Origin: an uncultured Rhodospirillaceae bacterium | GTDB lineage: Bacteria; Pseudomonadota; Alphaproteobacteria; Rhodospirillales; UBA2165 | Length of the DNA: 8,741 bases | Assembly (NCBI GenBank): GCA_913054205.1 | Contig: CAJXJM010000082.1 | Coordinates: 1 to 8,741, forward strand | Direction of reading: 5' to 3' | In this document: positions 5,791 to 8,741 of the stretch, in pieces | Position numbering within the stretch: the first letter of the stretch is position 1 | Layout of the letters: the number at the start of each line of letters is the position of its first letter | Translations under genes and position numbers: made by a program | Notes under the pieces: model-generated | The model's input: only the letters and a program-made list of their open reading frames with translations | Told to the model about the DNA's origin: nothing | Databases searched by the model: none

Positions 5791-6960
5791 ATGTCGAACC
5801 ACGAAATCGACCGTATTCCAGTAATTGTCCAATTTGAAGACAGTCCTTCTTTTACAGAAACCTATGGCTTTGTCGGTAGTCAAGGATATGTCTTTTTGGA
5901 AGGCCAGCTCATTTTGCCGCGAGAGGCTAAATCAGACACGGTTTTTATATTTATGCATCCGGCAACAACCTTGAATTTAATGCCTTTTCCGGCGGGATTG
6001 GCCGCCGCCGGATGTCATGTCCTCTGCTGCGGTAGCCGCTATGCAAAAAATGATACGTCTCTAATTATGGAAAAAGTCGTCATCGACCTCGGCGCTTATG
6101 TTCGTTACGCGAAGGAAGAACTTGGTTACAAAAATGTTGTTTTGATGGGCTGGAGCGGTGGCGGCTCGTTGACGCTTTATTATCAATCCCAGGCACTCAA
6201 CCCAACCATCACCGAGACCCCGGCAGGCGATCCTCTGGATCTGACCACGGCAGGATTGATCCCTGCTGATTTGGTCGTTTTTATTGCAGCTCATATCGGT
6301 CGCGCAAAAATTCTATCTGAATGGATTGACCCTTCTGTTCTAGATGAAAATGATCCTGACAATCGGGAAATCGAGTTAGACCTTTATAATTCTGATAATC
6401 CAAACCAACCGCCGTATGACTCCGCTTGGGTGACGCGTTTTCGAGACGCACAAATTGGCCGCATCCAAAAAATAACAAAGCGTGTCGAAGCAACGCTGGC
6501 GGAGTTAAAAGAAAAAGGCGGGCTGGAACTGGAACGACCCTTTATTACCCATCGGACGATGGCCGACCCACGCCATTTTGATCTGACGCTTGAACCAAAT
6601 GGTCGTAAAGCGAATTGGTGTTATCTGGGCGACCCGGAAACTGTCAATGTAGGCCCTGTTGGTATCGCCCGTTTTAGTACCCTTCGGGCTTGGATGTCCC
6701 AGTGGTCAGAAAAATCCAATGCAGATGGAATCTCCTGCGCCGCTAAGATCGATACACCTTTGCTATTGGTTGAAAACCAAGCTGACGACGCGACGCCGCC
6801 CAGTCATACGCGAGAAATATTCAAGGCCTCTGCAAGCACCGACAAAACCATGCACGTCATCGACGGCGCCGGTCATTACTACAAGGATCAACCTGAGAAG
6901 TTGGAAGAAGCGGTCGGGCAGGTCATAACATGGGTTCGTGAGAAAGGCTTAATTGACTAG
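5791..6960 (+). CDS. Alpha/beta hydrolase, substrate unknown
   Basis: Probable serine hydrolase of 389 aa with no signal peptide, so cytosolic. Strand and oxyanion region: TVFIFMHPATT (about 50-60). Nucleophile elbow VVLMGWSGGGSL, with Ser122 in GWSGGG. An inserted cap or lid of roughly 150 residues (about 140-290), rich in Asp, Asn and Pro, lies before the last core strand. The acid is Asp332 or Asp333 in LLLVENQADDATPPSH, and the base His362 in IDGAGHYYKDQPEKLEE. ATG at 5791 has GGGAG 7 nt upstream; an in-frame GTG at 5773 would put that Shine-Dalgarno inside the gene and is rejected. The substrate is not evident: an esterase, a C-C bond hydrolase or a ring-cleavage-product hydrolase are all possible. 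No operon partner follows; the next gene is on the other strand. No terminator with a T-run is visible after it. Confidence 0.86.
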   Translation: MSNHEIDRIPVIVQFEDSPSFTETYGFVGSQGYVFLEGQLILPREAKSDTVFIFMHPATTLNLMPFPAGLAAAGCHVLCCGSRYAKNDTSLIMEKVVIDLGAYVRYAKEELGYKNVVLMGWSGGGSLTLYYQSQALNPTITETPAGDPLDLTTAGLIPADLVVFIAAHIGRAKILSEWIDPSVLDENDPDNREIELDLYNSDNPNQPPYDSAWVTRFRDAQIGRIQKITKRVEATLAELKEKGGLELERPFITHRTMADPRHFDLTLEPNGRKANWCYLGDPETVNVGPVGIARFSTLRAWMSQWSEKSNADGISCAAKIDTPLLLVENQADDATPPSHTREIFKASASTDKTMHVIDGAGHYYKDQPEKLEEAVGQVITWVREKGLID

Positions 6961-7059
6961 GTAAAAAAAGACATTGCCGCATTAACTGTCAGTAAGCACA
7001 TAGATGGGTGCTGTCAGACGAATGCGAACTAGTCTCTGTGTACCGTGAATACTGGGAAT

Positions 7060-7329
7060 TTATACAGCACAAAGATGCTGCCACTCGGCAAGAGCAGCGT
7101 TACGTTGCAGCTTAAAAATTTCTCTATCGATTAACTCCCGCTCACCGATTTCCAATGCCTTGACGTAGTAGGGCACGGCCTCTTTGTATTTTTCGGCCGC
7201 CTTAAGTTTGCTACCCTGTTCCAGGTTCGCAGTCAGCGCCGGTGATTGCGCTTCCAACACGGTTGGCGACAGGCACAGGCCAAACAAAATCAAGAGACAT
7301 AAGACCAGTTTTTTGTGACTTCGCACCAT
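7060..7329 (-). CDS. Short exported TPR-containing protein, probably truncated
   Basis: An 89-residue protein. Residues 1-27 form a signal peptide: basic MVRSHKK, hydrophobic LVLCLLILFGLCLSPTV, and a likely cleavage after LEA. Residues 31-64 are one tetratricopeptide repeat (LEQGSKLKAAEKYKEAVPYYVKALEIGE). The normal family continues with more repeats; here RELIDREIFKLQRNAALAEW looks like a damaged start of a second unit and the frame stops at 7060. I chose ATG at 7329, since AGGAG lies 9 nt before it. Longer starts up to 7428 read into the inverted-repeat segment and are not believable. One TPR is too few for a stable protein-binding array, so it may be a pseudogene or a remnant. It follows the TctC-like gene by 123 nt, same strand. 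Confidence 0.55.
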   Translation of the reverse strand: MVRSHKKLVLCLLILFGLCLSPTVLEAQSPALTANLEQGSKLKAAEKYKEAVPYYVKALEIGERELIDREIFKLQRNAALAEWQHLCAV

Positions 7330-7375
7330 TAACGACATCTCCTCGAAGGTCTTGATTGCCGACATCGAATCTAGC

Positions 7376-7429
7376 GCGGACAACCGAGGTATTGCCAAAA
7401 GAGTCCGTTGATGACCCAAAGCGGACATT
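7376..7429. repeat. GTCCG/CGGAC inverted-repeat segment
   Basis: GTCCG at 7403-7407 is matched by CGGAC at 7422-7426 across 14 bases, and GCGGACA occurs twice (7376-7382 and 7421-7427, 45 bases apart). The minus strand reads AATGTCCGCTTTGGGTCAT, and translation of this stretch gives MSALGHQRT or NVRFGS. These are peptide signatures I associate with a dispersed repeat that produces many spurious small proteins in alphaproteobacterial genomes. The dyads are seen; the family assignment is from memory. Confidence 0.45.
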
Positions 7430-7452
7430 GGGCTGAAAAATTAAGGTTTTCG

Positions 7453-8741
7453 TTAATTGCACACTATTTTTCCTGCTGTCGTGCCGGGGCCAGTCCAGGA
7501 AATTTCACATTTCATACCGGTGCTCAGTTCTTTGATTTTAAACGGCGGAATTAAAATTTCCCGGCCAGAGGTTATCAGTTGGGTCGTCCGCGCATCTAGA
7601 TGAGTGACGATTGGTATTTTACCTTTGCCTTTGAAAAATAGAATAGCATGCGGGCTTTTGCCCTTTTGTTTGATTTTCGTAAGTACAGCTTGGAAGGATT
7701 TGTATTTGACAGGTTCCAAAAAGCTTTTATCGGACAGCGCTTTTTTGGCCATGATCTTGGCTGCTTTAGGGAGCGCGTAAACCTTCTTTACATATGCCAG
7801 CATGTCAGGTCCGCTCATCGGATTTTCGAGACCGATCTTTTTGGCTTTCGCTTCGGCGATCAATGCCGGGTCTTTCATCGCTTGCATGAAGGCGTGTTGT
7901 AGCGCTTTTAGATATTTGGGCGGCATACCGGGAGGGCCCATTAGGGGACGATCTAATACTTGACTGGAAAAGGCGATTTCAAGAGCTTGCTTTTGCGTTG
8001 CCGTCGTCGCCACCTGTCCTGCCAATAAGACGTTTGGATAAACCGAGCTTTTTGTCGATGCGGTGTAGCGCAGGATGGGGATCGCTTTGCCTCCATTAAG
8101 AAGGTTCGGAAAAAAGTGGCGGTGTTCTGCATTGGCCGTCACACCTGATCCGGCGACGCCTTGAGTTTTCCCTTCCAGCATTGCGGTAAAGGCGTCCTTG
8201 TGGGAGGGGTAGTCACCAACATAGGTAATTTTTGTGCCGAGGATATTATTGATAGCGGCAACAAAAAAACGATAAGCGCCGCGTGAATTACTGACCCGCA
8301 AAGTTTTCGATTTCAAATCTGCCAGTGTACGAATTCCAACGTCTGAGCGGACAAGAAGGTATGTATCGCCGGCCGAATTGACATTGCCAATATAACTCAT
8401 TTTGAGTGGGTCGTATTTTACTGGGGCCTTAAACTGTAGCGGCCACCAGGGACCAAGTGAGCCGGGCATTCCCAAATGCGTGCCATCCTTGGGAGCCCAT
8501 TGAGCTAAAAAATCCAGAACTTTGGTCCCTATTCGGCCGGGCTGAGGGGAGAACAGAATTTTCGGATTTCCCGGGACATATTTCTGCATGTATTTGCCGG
8601 CAAGTTTCGCTGAGGCAAAAAAACCGCCGCCCGGAAACCCCATGTGTATAACGATCGGCCTTTGGCTAAAATGTTCGGCGAGTGTTTCAGCAGTGCTCGG
8701 CGATGTGGAAATGCCAATTGATGTGCTCACAGCAACAAGGA
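7453..8741 (-). CDS. TctC/Bug-type periplasmic solute receptor, N-terminus outside window
   Basis: Receptor of the tripartite tricarboxylate transporter (TTT) class, which binds a small organic anion in the periplasm. The frame stays open to the window edge; upstream of GTG 8730 it still reads LVA, and STSIGISTSPSTAETLA looks like the end of a signal peptide, so the true start lies to the right. The binding fold is seen in PIVIHMGFPGGGFFASAKLA (about 8600-8660), PKDGTHLGMPGSLG, VKYDPLKMSYIGNV, LLVRSDVGIRTLADLKSK, GEYRFF-like GAYRFFVAAINN, and YPNVLLAGQVA with MPPKYLKALQHAFMQAMKDP. The domain should end near 7690. A further 70 residues or so (7456-7671) follow: LLFF-like FFKGKGKIPIVTHLDARTTQ, then LSTGMKCEISWTGPGTTAGK and IVCN, with two cysteines that might pair. 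Typical receptors are about 320 aa, this one over 428. No TctA/TctB membrane genes are in view. Confidence 0.85.
   Translation of the reverse strand, partial: LVAVSTSIGISTSPSTAETLAEHFSQRPIVIHMGFPGGGFFASAKLAGKYMQKYVPGNPKILFSPQPGRIGTKVLDFLAQWAPKDGTHLGMPGSLGPWWPLQFKAPVKYDPLKMSYIGNVNSAGDTYLLVRSDVGIRTLADLKSKTLRVSNSRGAYRFFVAAINNILGTKITYVGDYPSHKDAFTAMLEGKTQGVAGSGVTANAEHRHFFPNLLNGGKAIPILRYTASTKSSVYPNVLLAGQVATTATQKQALEIAFSSQVLDRPLMGPPGMPPKYLKALQHAFMQAMKDPALIAEAKAKKIGLENPMSGPDMLAYVKKVYALPKAAKIMAKKALSDKSFLEPVKYKSFQAVLTKIKQKGKSPHAILFFKGKGKIPIVTHLDARTTQLITSGREILIPPFKIKELSTGMKCEISWTGPGTTAGKIVCN

Noticed and set aside
6994..7012. AGCAC/GTGCT hairpin after the hydrolase as terminator
   Set aside because: Only 5 bp with an unpaired 9-nt loop and no T-run after it on either strand.
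7330..7428. Longer start (7428) for the TPR protein
   Set aside because: The added residues come from the inverted-repeat segment and precede the signal peptide, which would then not be N-terminal.

Overview
The window reads as chromosomal DNA of an alphaproteobacterium (Rhodospirillales-like is my guess, not proven). The support is the rplU-rpmA-obgE-proB order, an L21 with a long Lys/Ala-rich tail, an alphaproteobacterial-looking ProB, a PomA/PomB-type stator pair and a TctC/Bug-type receptor. Base composition is moderate, with AT-rich spacers.

Region 1 (1-2936, minus strand) is housekeeping. A near-consensus sigma70 promoter (about 2908-2936) drives rplU (L21) and rpmA (L27) through a leader that can fold. 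A strong rho-independent terminator follows rpmA. Then come obgE, a ribosome-assembly GTPase, and proB (glutamate 5-kinase, cut by the left edge). proB overlaps the obgE stop by 8 nt and begins with TTG behind a strong Shine-Dalgarno inside obgE.

Region 2 (2937-5506) holds an AT-rich spacer, a small plus-strand gene of unknown function (67 aa), and a minus-strand motA-motB stator pair converging on it. The two genes share a bidirectional terminator at 3512-3544. motA is split by a one-base frame change at a CCC-C run (4910-4913). The two halves together make a complete four-helix MotA/PomA, so this is a recent mutation, a sequence error or a +1 slippage site.

Region 3 (5507-6960, plus strand) has the broken C-terminal end of a LysR-type regulator, then an intact 389-aa alpha/beta hydrolase of unknown substrate.

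Region 4 (6961-8741, minus strand) has a TctC/Bug-type periplasmic solute receptor (N-terminus outside the window) with an unusual C-terminal extension, a short GTCCG/CGGAC inverted-repeat segment, and a very short exported TPR protein that looks truncated.

I see no CRISPR array, transposase, tRNA or rRNA. Nothing here amounts to a clearly new multi-gene system. The best leads are the motA frame change, the L21 leader, the receptor extension and the LysR remnant.
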